Notes: generated by a model from the letters alone, not told the origin. A stretch of 64,000 nt of DNA from Trebonia sp963795335 (GCA_963795335.1 CAWCHI010000001.1:558001-622000), one strand, 5' to 3'. Counted from the first letter of the stretch, positions 16,412-24,631 are shown. Program-made: numbers and translations.

Positions 16412-17401
16412 CTACCAGCGACCCCAGGGGAGCAGGGCGGTCACCGCGACCGCGACGAACAGCAGGGTCAGGTACATGATCGACTGGTGAAACAGGCGCA
16501 TCGGGACCAGGCGCGGACCCTGCTCAGCGTCGGCCCGGGACGCCAGGGCATGCAGCCGGTGTGCCTCGGCCAGGAACCAGCCGCCCAGCCCGAGCGCGGC
16601 CGCGCCATAGATCCACCCGGCGTAGGGCACGAGGACCAGCGTGGCGGCGACCATCGCGTAGGAGTACCAGACGATCTTGCGCGTCACCTCGGTGACCGCC
16701 CTGACCACCGGGAGCATGGGGACGCCCGCCGCGGCGTAGTCGTCGCGGAATTTCATCGCCAGGGCCCAGAAGTGCGGCGGGGTCCACAGGAAGATCACCG
16801 CGAACAGCACGATCGCGGGCACCCCGATCGTGCCCTTGACCGCGGCCCAGCCGACCAGCACCGGGAAGCAGCCGGCGGCGCCGCCGATCACGATGTTGGC
16901 CGGGCTGCGCCGCTTGAGCAGCAGCGTGTAGACGAAGACGTAGAACAAAATGGCCGCGTCGGCCAGCGAGGCGGCGAGCCAGTTGGCCTCCAGGCCGAGC
17001 AGGACGGTGGCCCCCACGCCGAGCGCGATGCCCCACGACAGGGCCTCCCCCGGCTTGATCGCCCCGTCCCCGCCTGCCACCAGGGGGCGCCGGGCGGTCC
17101 GCTTCATGATCGCGTCGATGTCGCGGTCGATATAGCAGTTGATCGTGTTGGCGCTGCCCGCCGCCAGCGTGCCGCCGGCCAGCGTCACGAGGACGAGCAT
17201 GACCGAGGGGACCCCGCGCTGGGCCAGCAGCATCACCGGGACCGTCGTGACCAGCAGCAGCTCGATAATCCTGGGCTTGGTCAGCGCGACCAGCCCGCGG
17301 GCGACTGCCCCCGGCGAACGGCGGCTGCCGCTGGCCGGGGCCGCCGGCCCGGGGGCGAGGAGTCCGGGCGCGCCTGCGGGCAATGCCGCCGTCGTCTTCA
17401 C
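16412..17401 (-). CDS. ctaB: Protoheme IX farnesyltransferase
   Basis: This enzyme converts heme B to heme O, the first step towards heme A for the oxidase encoded just upstream. The 329-residue UbiA-fold protein has about nine helices. It carries motif 1 NTINCYIDRDIDAIMKRTARRPL with the DxxxD site and the CtaB-specific loop LWTPPHFWALAMKFRDDYAAAGVPMLPV. It is the last gene of the minus-strand cta operon and overlaps the preceding small gene by four bases. No heme A synthase (ctaA) is visible in this window, so it must lie elsewhere or the oxidase uses heme O. Confidence 0.95.
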   Translation of the reverse strand: MKTTAALPAGAPGLLAPGPAAPASGSRRSPGAVARGLVALTKPRIIELLLVTTVPVMLLAQRGVPSVMLVLVTLAGGTLAAGSANTINCYIDRDIDAIMKRTARRPLVAGGDGAIKPGEALSWGIALGVGATVLLGLEANWLAASLADAAILFYVFVYTLLLKRRSPANIVIGGAAGCFPVLVGWAAVKGTIGVPAIVLFAVIFLWTPPHFWALAMKFRDDYAAAGVPMLPVVRAVTEVTRKIVWYSYAMVAATLVLVPYAGWIYGAAALGLGGWFLAEAHRLHALASRADAEQGPRLVPMRLFHQSIMYLTLLFVAVAVTALLPWGRW

Positions 17402-17748
17402 TCCTGGGCCTCGGGCGCACCGTTGCCGTCGTCGGCGCCCGTCGCTGTGCCGCCTGTCGCTGTGCCGCCTGTCGCTGTGCCGCCTGTCGCTGTGCCGTCC
17501 GTCACCGTGTCGCCCGCCTCCGGTGCGACCGGGGCCCGCCCCAGCAGGTTGTCCCCGACCTGGTCGGCCTCCGCGATACCCGGGATCGCGGTATGGGACA
17601 CCGGACGTTCCACCGGCGAGGTACGGTGCCCCGGCACTACGGTCGGCTTGGTGTACAGGATGTACAGGGCAGTCACCACCACCACGAACAGGATCATGGG
17701 GAACGCGAAGGTCAGTATCGACCCGCCAAAGCTCCAGCCGTCGCTCAT
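17398..17748 (-). CDS. Small single-helix membrane protein of the cta operon
   Basis: A 116-residue protein with one N-terminal helix (FGGSILTFAFPMILFVVVVTALYILY). A polar middle (PGHRTSPVERPVSHTAIPG) is followed by a low-complexity tail with Thr-Ala-Thr-Gly-Gly repeats. Its place between ctaE and ctaB, with a 4-base overlap to ctaB, suggests an accessory or small subunit of the oxidase. I do not recognise the family. The tail is encoded by an expanded 15-bp repeat and is probably not conserved. Confidence 0.65.
   Translation of the reverse strand: MSDGWSFGGSILTFAFPMILFVVVVTALYILYTKPTVVPGHRTSPVERPVSHTAIPGIAEADQVGDNLLGRAPVAPEAGDTVTDGTATGGTATGGTATGGTATGADDGNGAPEAQE
17441..17500 (-). repeat. 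15-bp tandem repeat, three perfect and one imperfect copy
   Basis: On the plus strand the unit GTCGCTGTGCCGCCT occurs at 17441, 17456 and 17471, with a variant copy at 17486. It encodes the Thr-Gly-Gly-Thr-Ala repeat in the tail of the small cta-operon protein. The in-frame length suggests tolerated copy-number change. Confidence 0.9.
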
Positions 17749-17790
17749 GTGCGATCCCCTCTTCCTGTTCTTCCTCGGCTCACAACAACC

Positions 17791-18456
17791 CTACTGGGCG
17801 TAGAAAAGGAGCCAGAAAACCAGCGCGACCAGCGCCAGGTAATTCCAGACCGTCGAGAAGGCGCTCAGCGAAGCCTGGAACCGCTGCACCGCGTGGGTGC
17901 CGGGGATCGTCGGCGGCTGCTCCACGAACGACATGGCCGGGATGAACCTGGACCTGGCGAGCAGGATTTCCAGCCACAGCAGCACAGCAAGCTGAATGGT
18001 CAGGAACACGGGGTAGAAGCCGGTGAAGACGCTCGAGTACCCCGAACTGCCGGGCGGGAAGGGCAGGTCCGTGAGCTGGTAGATCTGCATCGCGACGGCC
18101 GCGAGGCCGAGGGCCATGGCGACGAGCGCGTTAATCTGCCAGACGACCATGTGCCCGGCCTTGATCCGCTGCAGCCCGAAGTACTGCAAGCCGGCGCTGA
18201 GCACGGCCAGGAGCATGATCGTGGTCCCCATCCAGAGCGATGGGTGCACGTAGCCCGACCCCTCCCAGCGCCCGGACGAATTGAGCGAGCGCAGGTAGAA
18301 GTAGGCGAACGCGAAACAGCCGAAGAGGAACGTCAGCCCGCCGATCGCCAGCCGGGCTCCGGTCCAGGCGGCGTTGAGCGCGGACTCGTGGTAAAAGCCT
18401 TCGTCCTCCCCTTGCGCCGCGATCTCAGTCGACGACTCCGCAATGGCGTCACTCAT
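17791..18456 (-). CDS. ctaE: Cytochrome c oxidase subunit III
   Basis: A 221-residue subunit III with about five helices, the short actinobacterial form that lacks the first two helices of mitochondrial-type subunit III. Recognisable parts are FLFGCFAFAYFYLRS, PSLWMGTTIMLLAVLSAGLQYF, a soluble loop LTDLPFPPGSSGYSSVFTGF and the terminal helix TVWNYLALVALVFWLLFY. Its start lies four bases from the stop of ctaD, so the two are co-translated. Subunit III stabilises the binuclear centre and helps proton uptake in family members. Confidence 0.9.
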   Translation of the reverse strand: MSDAIAESSTEIAAQGEDEGFYHESALNAAWTGARLAIGGLTFLFGCFAFAYFYLRSLNSSGRWEGSGYVHPSLWMGTTIMLLAVLSAGLQYFGLQRIKAGHMVVWQINALVAMALGLAAVAMQIYQLTDLPFPPGSSGYSSVFTGFYPVFLTIQLAVLLWLEILLARSRFIPAMSFVEQPPTIPGTHAVQRFQASLSAFSTVWNYLALVALVFWLLFYAQ

Positions 18457-18459
18457 GGC

Positions 18460-20436
18460 CTAACCCTCCACTCGTCCGCTGACCGGGGCGTAGGCGCTGC
18501 CAATGACGCCCGGCGGCGGGTTGAAGTCGGCGACCGGGAGCGCGTCCGGCACACCGTAGTCGTACGGGCTGGCGAGGATCACCGGGATCCGCTTGAAGTT
18601 GTCCGCCGGCACTGGCGTAGGCAGCTGCCACTCCAGGCTGCGCGACCGCCAGGGGTTGGCAACCTCGGGTGTCCGCCAGAACGCCATCGACATGACGAAG
18701 TTGATCACGAAGATGAGGATCGAGACGCCCAGGAGGAACGACGAGATCGAGACCCAGTCGTTCAGCGTCTCCAGGTTGCGCGCGTACTCGAACACCCGGC
18801 GCGGCATGCCCAGCATGCCGAGCGCGAACAACGGCAGGAAGGTGGTGTTGAAGAAGATGAACATCGTCCAGAAGTGGATCTTGCCGAGCGTCTCGTTCAG
18901 CTTGATCCCGGTCATCTTGGGCAGCCAGTAGTAGATGCCGGCGAAGAAGGCGAAGATCAGGCCGCCCATGATCGTGTAGTGGAAGTGCGCCATCACGAAG
19001 AAGGAGCCGTGCTCGGTGGTGTCCGCGGGCACGTCCGACAGGAACACGCCGCTGATGCCGCCGAACAAGAAGTTGAAGTAGAAGGCCAGCGCGAACAGCA
19101 TCGGGATGGAGAACCTGATCCTGGCCTTCCAGAACGTCCCCATGGCGACGAGGAAGATGAACCCGGTCGGGATCGAGATGATCTCGGTCGTCAGCATGAA
19201 CAGCGGCCGCATGTCCGGGTTGATCCCGCTGTCGAACAGGTGGTGCTGCCACACGAGGAAGGACGCCAGGCCGACCCCGACCATGCCGGCGATCGAGACC
19301 TTGTAGCCGAACAGCGGTTTGCGGCAGAACACCGAGATGATCTCCGAGATCAGCCCGAAGCCGGGCAGCGCCAGGATGTACACCTCGGGATGGCCGAAGA
19401 ACCAGAACAGGTCCTCGTACAGGAAGCTGCTGCCGCCAAGCTGATTGGTGAAGAACGCGGTCTGGAAGGTCCGGTCGGTGAGCGCCATGTAGCACGCCCC
19501 GATCAGCACCGGCACCGCCAGGACCTGCAGGAACGACACGGTGAACATCGACCAGACGAACATCGGGAGCCGGTTCCAGCGCATGCCGGGCGCCCGGTAG
19601 TTGATGACGGTGACGATCATGTTGAAGCCGGCCAGGATCATCGAGATGCCCATCAGGCCGAACGCGAAGAAGTAGGCGTCCTCGCCCGACGTCGTCTGGG
19701 TCGCCAGCGGCTCGTAACCGGTCCAGCCGGTGGTGAACCCGCCCATCAGGACAGCGGACAGCAAGATGACGTAAGCCGGGACGGTGAGCCAGAACCCGAG
19801 GGCCTCCAGCCGCGGGAACGCGACCCGCTTCGACCCGATCAGCAACGGGCCGAAGTACTGCCCGAACGGGCCGAGGATGACCGACGACATCATCATCATC
19901 ATCATCGTGCCGTGCTCGCCGACCACCATCAGGTACTGGTCGGGGCCGATGAGGTGATACGACGGCGACAGCAGCTCGCTCCTGATCGCCATGGCGAACA
20001 GGCCGCCGGTCAGGAAGTAGACGATCATCCCGAACAGGTACTGGATGCCCACGACCTTGTGGTCGAGCGTGTACCTGAAGTACTTGCCGGTGCCAGGCTC
20101 CTGCAGCCCCAGCAGCCGGGCCTCCTCGCGCACGGGCTGGCCCAGCATCATCAGGAACAGGTCGTTGAACACGCCCAGGCCTGCCAGCCAGCCGATCACC
20201 GCGAAGGCGTAGCCGAGCACGATGGCAACGTCGTTGGCGTCCGACAGGGAGCTGCGGGCGTAATCCCCGCCGAGGAAGTTGCCGAGCCAGTGGCCGAGGA
20301 AGTAGCCGGCCACCGCCCCGATCGCCCCGAGCAGGACTCCAGGGCGCAACCACCAGGGCAGGTGCGCCCCGACGATCCGGGGGCCGTGGTCCGGGCCCGC
20401 AGGCTCCGCTCGCCCGGGCTTGGTCTCGACGGCCAT
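18460..20436 (-). CDS. ctaD: Cytochrome c oxidase subunit I, divergent (no canonical D/K proton channels)
   Basis: Catalytic subunit of a heme-copper oxidase, 658 residues with about 14 helices. All metal ligands are present: His175 (low-spin heme), His349 with Tyr353 in WFFGHPEVY, His398-His399 in VWQHHLF, and His484/His486 in AHFHY. The proton pathways are unusual. Where typical family-A enzymes read IGAPD before AFPRL, this one reads IGSKR, with Arg204 in the Asp position and Gln193 for the upstream Asn. Where they read PTGIK, this one reads PTGFI, with Ile427 replacing the K-channel Lys. Glu351 is kept. It also has about two extra N-terminal helices (about 30-100) and six consecutive Met after His175. 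The start follows AAGGAG. Confidence 0.93.
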   Translation of the reverse strand: MAVETKPGRAEPAGPDHGPRIVGAHLPWWLRPGVLLGAIGAVAGYFLGHWLGNFLGGDYARSSLSDANDVAIVLGYAFAVIGWLAGLGVFNDLFLMMLGQPVREEARLLGLQEPGTGKYFRYTLDHKVVGIQYLFGMIVYFLTGGLFAMAIRSELLSPSYHLIGPDQYLMVVGEHGTMMMMMMSSVILGPFGQYFGPLLIGSKRVAFPRLEALGFWLTVPAYVILLSAVLMGGFTTGWTGYEPLATQTTSGEDAYFFAFGLMGISMILAGFNMIVTVINYRAPGMRWNRLPMFVWSMFTVSFLQVLAVPVLIGACYMALTDRTFQTAFFTNQLGGSSFLYEDLFWFFGHPEVYILALPGFGLISEIISVFCRKPLFGYKVSIAGMVGVGLASFLVWQHHLFDSGINPDMRPLFMLTTEIISIPTGFIFLVAMGTFWKARIRFSIPMLFALAFYFNFLFGGISGVFLSDVPADTTEHGSFFVMAHFHYTIMGGLIFAFFAGIYYWLPKMTGIKLNETLGKIHFWTMFIFFNTTFLPLFALGMLGMPRRVFEYARNLETLNDWVSISSFLLGVSILIFVINFVMSMAFWRTPEVANPWRSRSLEWQLPTPVPADNFKRIPVILASPYDYGVPDALPVADFNPPPGVIGSAYAPVSGRVEG

Positions 20437-20502
20437 CCCGTTACTCCTTCACCGACATCATGGCGGACAGAACGTGTGCCGCGGCCAGCGGCAGGGGGCG
20501 CA

Positions 20503-21489
20503 TCATGGCGTCACCGGGTTGCCGGGCCCGTAGTAGTAGCCGGCGCCACCGGTGACGCCCACTATCTGGACTATGTTCTTGCCGAGCTGGGGGATCACGG
20601 TGGGGTCGTAGGTCAGCGCGTACGGCGGGAGGGCGGCGAGCAACCCGTCCGACCGTTCCTTGGCCTGCGCCCCGGTCGCCCACGCCTGGAACGCGCCCGG
20701 CGACAGGACAGTGCCGTTGGTGGTCATGGCCCCGTGCCAGATCCCGCACAACTCGCTGCAGCGGACGGTGAAGCCGCCCGCCGTCTTCGCGGTGGTGTAC
20801 GCCACGTTGTCCACTTGCGGGTTAGCGTCGGCCTTGACACCGAGCTGGTAGGCCCAGAAGCTGTGGATCACGTCCAGCGAGGTCACGTGGAACTCGATCG
20901 GGGTGTTCACCGGCAGGTCGAGCACCGTGGACTCCATCCCGCCGAATTGCGGATAGCGGTAGGTCCACTCCCACTGCTGACCGATCACCTGGACCTGCAG
21001 CATGTCATTCCCGCCCGCGGTCCATGCCGTCGTCTGGGTTCCCGCCAGCTTCCAGATCGGGGCTGGGCCCTCGCCCGCCCCCGCACCGGCCGGGCCGACG
21101 AGCTCGACGGTGCCGAACACGAACAGCCAGAGCACGATCATGGTCGTGCCGATGATCCACGTCGCCTGGACCTTGGTATTGCCGTAGATCGCGGGGCCGT
21201 CGCTCTCATCCCCCGGCCTGGCCCGCCAGACCACGATCGCGTAGCCGAAGTACAGCAGGACTCCGATGATCACCGGGGCGGCGGTCACCGCGAGGACCCC
21301 GATGTCGAACTGCTGGTGCGTCGCGGAGTCGGACATCCGGCCGGGCGGCATGTGCGGATACCAGGCAAACCAGATGACGAGGCAGGCGGCAACCGACAGC
21401 ACGATCCAGATCGCGAACAGGCGCAGTCCGTGCCTGGGCTCGGGCGATGCGTCCGCGCCGGCCGGCGCTGGAGTGTCAACCGCGCTCAT
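20503..21489 (-). CDS. ctaC: Cytochrome c oxidase subunit II with CuA site
   Basis: A 328-residue membrane-anchored subunit. A cytoplasmic N-terminus of about 20 residues and three hydrophobic segments (about 22-45, 62-90, 108-132) lead into the outer cupredoxin domain. CuA ligands are complete: His209 in DVIHSFW, then Cys244, Glu246, Cys248, His252 and Met255 in CSELCGIWHGAM. The aromatic electron-entry patch GQQWEWTYRYPQFGG is also present. There is no fused cytochrome c domain, so it needs a separate donor. It overlaps the upstream cupredoxin gene by four bases. A 21-codon frame between its stop and ctaD (20506-20441) may only couple translation. Confidence 0.93.
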   Translation of the reverse strand: MSAVDTPAPAGADASPEPRHGLRLFAIWIVLSVAACLVIWFAWYPHMPPGRMSDSATHQQFDIGVLAVTAAPVIIGVLLYFGYAIVVWRARPGDESDGPAIYGNTKVQATWIIGTTMIVLWLFVFGTVELVGPAGAGAGEGPAPIWKLAGTQTTAWTAGGNDMLQVQVIGQQWEWTYRYPQFGGMESTVLDLPVNTPIEFHVTSLDVIHSFWAYQLGVKADANPQVDNVAYTTAKTAGGFTVRCSELCGIWHGAMTTNGTVLSPGAFQAWATGAQAKERSDGLLAALPPYALTYDPTVIPQLGKNIVQIVGVTGGAGYYYGPGNPVTP

Positions 21490-22235
21490 GCGGACACCAC
21501 GTCCATTTCACCCATCATCCATCCCAGAGTCTGCATGGGACCACCGTTGCCGTCGAGGTATCCGCCACCGCAGGGGACGAAGCACTGCCAGCGGTACGTG
21601 CCCGTCGCCTTGGGGGAGATGAAGCTGAACGTCTCCTTCGCGTACGGGTTGCCGCTCGTGGTGCACGGCGAGGTACCACACAGGTTGTTCGCCGAGAGCT
21701 GGGCGTTCGGGGAGGCGACCGGCACGAACACGCCCAGCTCGGGAATCGCGAACGTGTGCCCCACGTTGCAGTCCGACCAGCCGTTGATGAGCGACGTCGA
21801 CTTGTTGGTCACGTACTCCTTGCCGTGCTCGTCGAACTGAGAAACGGTCACCGTTCCACCGAGCGTGCCCTGCACCTGGCTGAAGTAGTTGTTGCGGAGC
21901 GGCGTGCAGCCGTCGTAGCCGTAGATGGTCACGTTGACCTTCACGCCGGCCGGGACCGAGAACAGCGTGGTGTGCAGCCACTGCTTGCTCGACGGGTCCT
22001 GGGTGTAGTAGGTCACCCAGTCCGGCCGGGTGGTGGAGTCATTCTGCGGGTCCTCCTGCAGCACGACGCTGACCTGCCCGCCGGAGGCCGTGTAGTGAAC
22101 GATCGGCAGCTGCGTCGTCGCCGAGCCGATGTAGTACACGGCGACGAAGATCCCGAGCCCGACCACGCCGAGGAAGGCAACGATCAGGGCCGCCGCCCGT
22201 GTCGCCACGGACACCCGCACCACCTCACTTCTCAA
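21486..22235 (-). CDS. Membrane-anchored cupredoxin-like protein, first gene of cta operon
   Basis: A 249-residue protein with one N-terminal helix (about 10-36) and an outer cupredoxin-like domain. A His in NVGHTFAIPELGV sits where the first copper His of CuA or blue-copper proteins lies. Near the C-terminus CFVPC has the C-x3-C spacing of CuA, followed after a Gly-rich loop by GGPMQTLGWMMGEM. The second copper His expected after the second Cys is not visible, so a binuclear CuA is doubtful and a different copper centre or a structural disulfide is possible. It overlaps ctaC by four bases and likely donates electrons or copper to it. The family is not one I can name. Confidence 0.7.
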   Translation of the reverse strand: MRSEVVRVSVATRAAALIVAFLGVVGLGIFVAVYYIGSATTQLPIVHYTASGGQVSVVLQEDPQNDSTTRPDWVTYYTQDPSSKQWLHTTLFSVPAGVKVNVTIYGYDGCTPLRNNYFSQVQGTLGGTVTVSQFDEHGKEYVTNKSTSLINGWSDCNVGHTFAIPELGVFVPVASPNAQLSANNLCGTSPCTTSGNPYAKETFSFISPKATGTYRWQCFVPCGGGYLDGNGGPMQTLGWMMGEMDVVSA

Positions 22236-22385
22236 GCCCGCGACAGCGCCAGGCCCGTACTGATCGAAAGCAGGTTCACATTCGGCCAGTAAGCAGGCAA
22301 TCGATGCAGGGCGACCACACCAATGCGCAAGTTTCCCCTCATGCTCCCATCGCGCAGCAGTTCCGCGACAGTTCCCACCGTCAAG

Positions 22386-22401
22386 ATGAAAATTTTTTCA
22401 T
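22386..22401. promoter_or_regulatory. Respiratory-island motif, copy 2 (ATGA-N8-TCAT)
   Basis: The 16-mer ATGAAAATTTTTTCAT sits in a perfect 8-2-8 palindrome (GATGAAAA-TT-TTTTCATC, 22385-22402). It lies in the divergent region between the cta operon (start 22235, minus) and the 204-residue protein gene (start 22516, plus), so it could serve both. It is one of three copies in this window. Confidence 0.6.
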
Positions 22402-22515
22402 CGGGAGCCCGGGGTCTTCCGGCTCCTTACCGTCATTGCGCCCTTACCAAAGGCGCGGAAGTGCTCGTATGATGGCGCCGGCCGGACCCACGGGCCGGAA
22501 TCGGAGGAGAGACCA

Positions 22516-23130
22516 ATGGCAAAAACACTGCCGGGCGCTTACCGGCCGGCTGGCTGGCCCGTGCTGCGAACCCCCCGCTGGATGCTGGCCGCCGCGGCGG
22601 TGCTCGTCGCCGGACTGGTGCTCGTCGCCCTCCCGCACCGGCCATCGACCGGGCAGCGAGCCGCCGACCTGCGGGGGATGGTCCAGGAGGTGAACACCGA
22701 CATCGAGTCGTGCGCGGGCGGGGTCACCGACTCGCTCACCGCCCTGCGCGCCATCGAGGCCGGGACCAGCCACGATGTCACGACGGCGGTGACGATCGCC
22801 AACACGGCGGCGGCGAACTGCTCGCCCGGCAACAACATGCAGATGGAGGACCTGGTGCAGTACCAGGCGCCGGAGTCGCTGGCCTCGTTCCATCTCGATG
22901 CGGCAGTGAACGACCTCGTCACCTGGGCGTTTCCGCTCGCCCAGCGGGTTCAGGTCGACGTGGCCAGCCGAGTGGCCGCCACCACGCCGGCCGGGATCGC
23001 CAGCGCCTCGGCCCAGTTGCGCCGGGACCAGCAGGCGCTGGACGCGGAGCGGGCCCAGATCGACCAGCTCTTCACCGCGGCCAGCACCGCGCTGTCCGCC
23101 CAGGTGGCCCCGCCGAGCCTGCCGAGCTGA
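22516..23130 (+). CDS. Membrane-anchored protein of unknown function
   Basis: A 204-residue protein. The ATG follows GGAGGAGAG. A basic N-terminus leads to one helix (about 25-43) and an outer, mostly helical domain. Two Cys (about 66 and 97) could form a disulfide, and the C-terminal half (RRDQQALDAERAQIDQLFTAASTAL) looks like a coiled helix. I recognise no family. It lies divergent to the cta operon and just before ctaG, flanked on both sides by copies of the ATGA-N8-TCAT motif, so it probably belongs to the same respiratory regulon. Confidence 0.6.
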   Translation: MAKTLPGAYRPAGWPVLRTPRWMLAAAAVLVAGLVLVALPHRPSTGQRAADLRGMVQEVNTDIESCAGGVTDSLTALRAIEAGTSHDVTTAVTIANTAAANCSPGNNMQMEDLVQYQAPESLASFHLDAAVNDLVTWAFPLAQRVQVDVASRVAATTPAGIASASAQLRRDQQALDAERAQIDQLFTAASTALSAQVAPPSLPS

Positions 23131-23146
23131 ATGACATTTTTTTCAT
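23131..23146. promoter_or_regulatory. Respiratory-island motif, copy 3 (ATGA-N8-TCAT)
   Basis: The 16-mer ATGACATTTTTTTCAT differs from copy 1 by a single base. It starts right after the stop of the 204-residue protein gene and lies 102 bp before ctaG. A TAGGCT hexamer follows at 23184, the same hexamer that follows copy 1, and may be a -10 element. Confidence 0.6.
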
Positions 23147-23247
23147 CTCCGCGCGGAAAAAGCACCGGCGGCCATTTGCGCCATAGGCTGTCGCCGAATA
23201 CGGTCAGCCTTTCCCTGTTGGACGAATGCCGGTTTGGGTAGGCCAGG

Positions 23248-24219
23248 ATGCATTATCTGCTCGACAACTGGTCCTTCGACCCGTTCCTTGTCGTGGCCGC
23301 GGCAGTCGTGGCCTGGCATGAGGTCGGCTTGTGGCGGCTGGCCCAGCGTTCCCGGCCGGACCGGACCCGGCAGCGCCGGCTGCGGTCGGTGTTCTTCTAC
23401 GCCGGGCTCACCGTGCTCCTGGTGGCCGTCGAGTCACCGGTCGACTACTGGGCCGACGATTACTTCTTCGTCCACATGATCCAGCACCTGCTGCTGATGT
23501 TCGCCGCCCCCAGCCTGGTCGTCGCGGGCGCCCCGTGGCAGCCGCTGCTGTCCGCGCTGCCCGCGCGCACGGGGCGCGCCGCCACCCGCGGCCTGCTCGC
23601 CGGCCGCTGGTCCCGGCCGCTGCGGGCGGCCGGCGGCTTCTTCTTGCGGCCCTGGGTGGCGGTGGCCCTCTTCAACGTGGTGATGATCGCCTGGCATGTT
23701 CCGGCGCTGTTCGACCTGGCCGAAAACAACCAGGCGGTGCACATCTGGCTGATGCACGGCAGCTTCTTCGCCGCGGGCCTGCTGTTCTGGCTGCAGTACA
23801 TCCCCTCGCCGCCGTTCCGCCGCCGGATGCCGCTGACCAGCCGCGCCGCTGCGCTCTTCGGCACCAACGTGGTGATGATCATGCTGGCGATGACGTTGAG
23901 CATCTTCAGCCGGGGGTCGATCTACCCGGTCTACAGCCACCTGCCCGGGGTGACCCTGCCTCCCTTCGCTGACCAGCAGATTGGCGCGTCGATCCTGTGG
24001 GTCTGCGGGGACTTCTGGGCCCTGCCCACCATGATCGTCATCATCCGGCAGATCGCGGCGGGCGAAGGCGGCCTCAGCGCCACCCTCGACCGCGGCCTGC
24101 GGCGCACGTCGGCCCGCTGGCCGCAACCGCGTCCGGCCGCCGGGCCGACCCCGGGCGGGCAGCTCACCTCATCCCCGCGTGATCCAGAGGAACATCACAG
24201 GAAAGTAACGAACGCGTAG
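23248..24219 (+). CDS. ctaG: Cytochrome c oxidase assembly factor, caa3_CtaG family
   Basis: A 323-residue membrane protein with about seven helices. Family hallmarks are VAWHEVGLW near the N-terminus, FVHMIQHLLLMFAAPSLVVAGAPW, IAWHVPALFD, HIWLMHGSFFAAGLLFW and a final QQIGASILWVCGDFWALP. The conserved His residues lie in or near the membrane and are thought to handle copper for the oxidase. The C-terminal 40 residues are basic and Pro-rich. It lies outside the cta operon but close to it, and has its own copy of the respiratory motif upstream. Confidence 0.9.
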   Translation: MHYLLDNWSFDPFLVVAAAVVAWHEVGLWRLAQRSRPDRTRQRRLRSVFFYAGLTVLLVAVESPVDYWADDYFFVHMIQHLLLMFAAPSLVVAGAPWQPLLSALPARTGRAATRGLLAGRWSRPLRAAGGFFLRPWVAVALFNVVMIAWHVPALFDLAENNQAVHIWLMHGSFFAAGLLFWLQYIPSPPFRRRMPLTSRAAALFGTNVVMIMLAMTLSIFSRGSIYPVYSHLPGVTLPPFADQQIGASILWVCGDFWALPTMIVIIRQIAAGEGGLSATLDRGLRRTSARWPQPRPAAGPTPGGQLTSSPRDPEEHHRKVTNA

Positions 24220-24319
24220 CGGCGGGAGAGCTTCGCCTGGCCAAAAAAAGAGAACCACCGGGCAGTCTCACAGTATCGGGCCCGCGCCCCCAACCAGCGG
24301 GCCGGAGGAGATGAGACTG

Positions 24320-24520
24320 ATGACGACCCTGACCTTGATCGTGGTCTTCTCGGCGGCGGCAGCAGTGGTGCTCGGGATCTTCGCGGGCATCCCCATGTGG
24401 ATGATCCACCGGCACCCGGACAACGCGCCCGAGCACACGCTACCCGGCTACCTGAACGGCGACTGGGATGGCCTCGCCGACCAGGACCCGGTGGGCGCCG
24501 GCCAGCGGGCGGGTCGCTAG
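24320..24520 (+). CDS. Small single-helix membrane protein
   Basis: A 66-residue protein: one N-terminal helix (LTLIVVFSAAAAVVLGIFAGIPMWMI) and a polar tail with HRHPDNAPEHTLPGYLNGDWDGLADQDP. I prefer the ATG at 24320, which has GGAGGAG at a normal distance, over the ATG at 24311, which touches it. The His-rich start of the tail could bind metal. Its place right after ctaG suggests a link to the oxidase, but the family is unknown to me. Confidence 0.55.
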   Translation: MTTLTLIVVFSAAAAVVLGIFAGIPMWMIHRHPDNAPEHTLPGYLNGDWDGLADQDPVGAGQRAGR

Positions 24521-24631
24521 CCCGCCTATAGCCGTATCTCGATATTGCGGTAAAGTGGCAGGACAGTTCCAAACGTCACTGGTTTCCGCTCGGCACTCGC
24601 CGTAACCAGGCACAGGCGGAGCAGCAGTGAC

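Noticed and set aside
20441..20506. A 21-codon gene between ctaC and ctaD
   Set aside because: Its ATG overlaps the ctaC stop and its end carries the ribosome site of ctaD, so it may only couple translation. The peptide has no recognisable features.
17383..21840. A plus-strand open frame of about 1485 codons opposite the cta operon
   Set aside because: It is rich in Arg, Gly, Asp, His and Gln without any domain, and lies exactly antisense to ctaB-ctaE-ctaD-ctaC, which carry all oxidase motifs. GC-rich DNA makes such mirror frames routinely.
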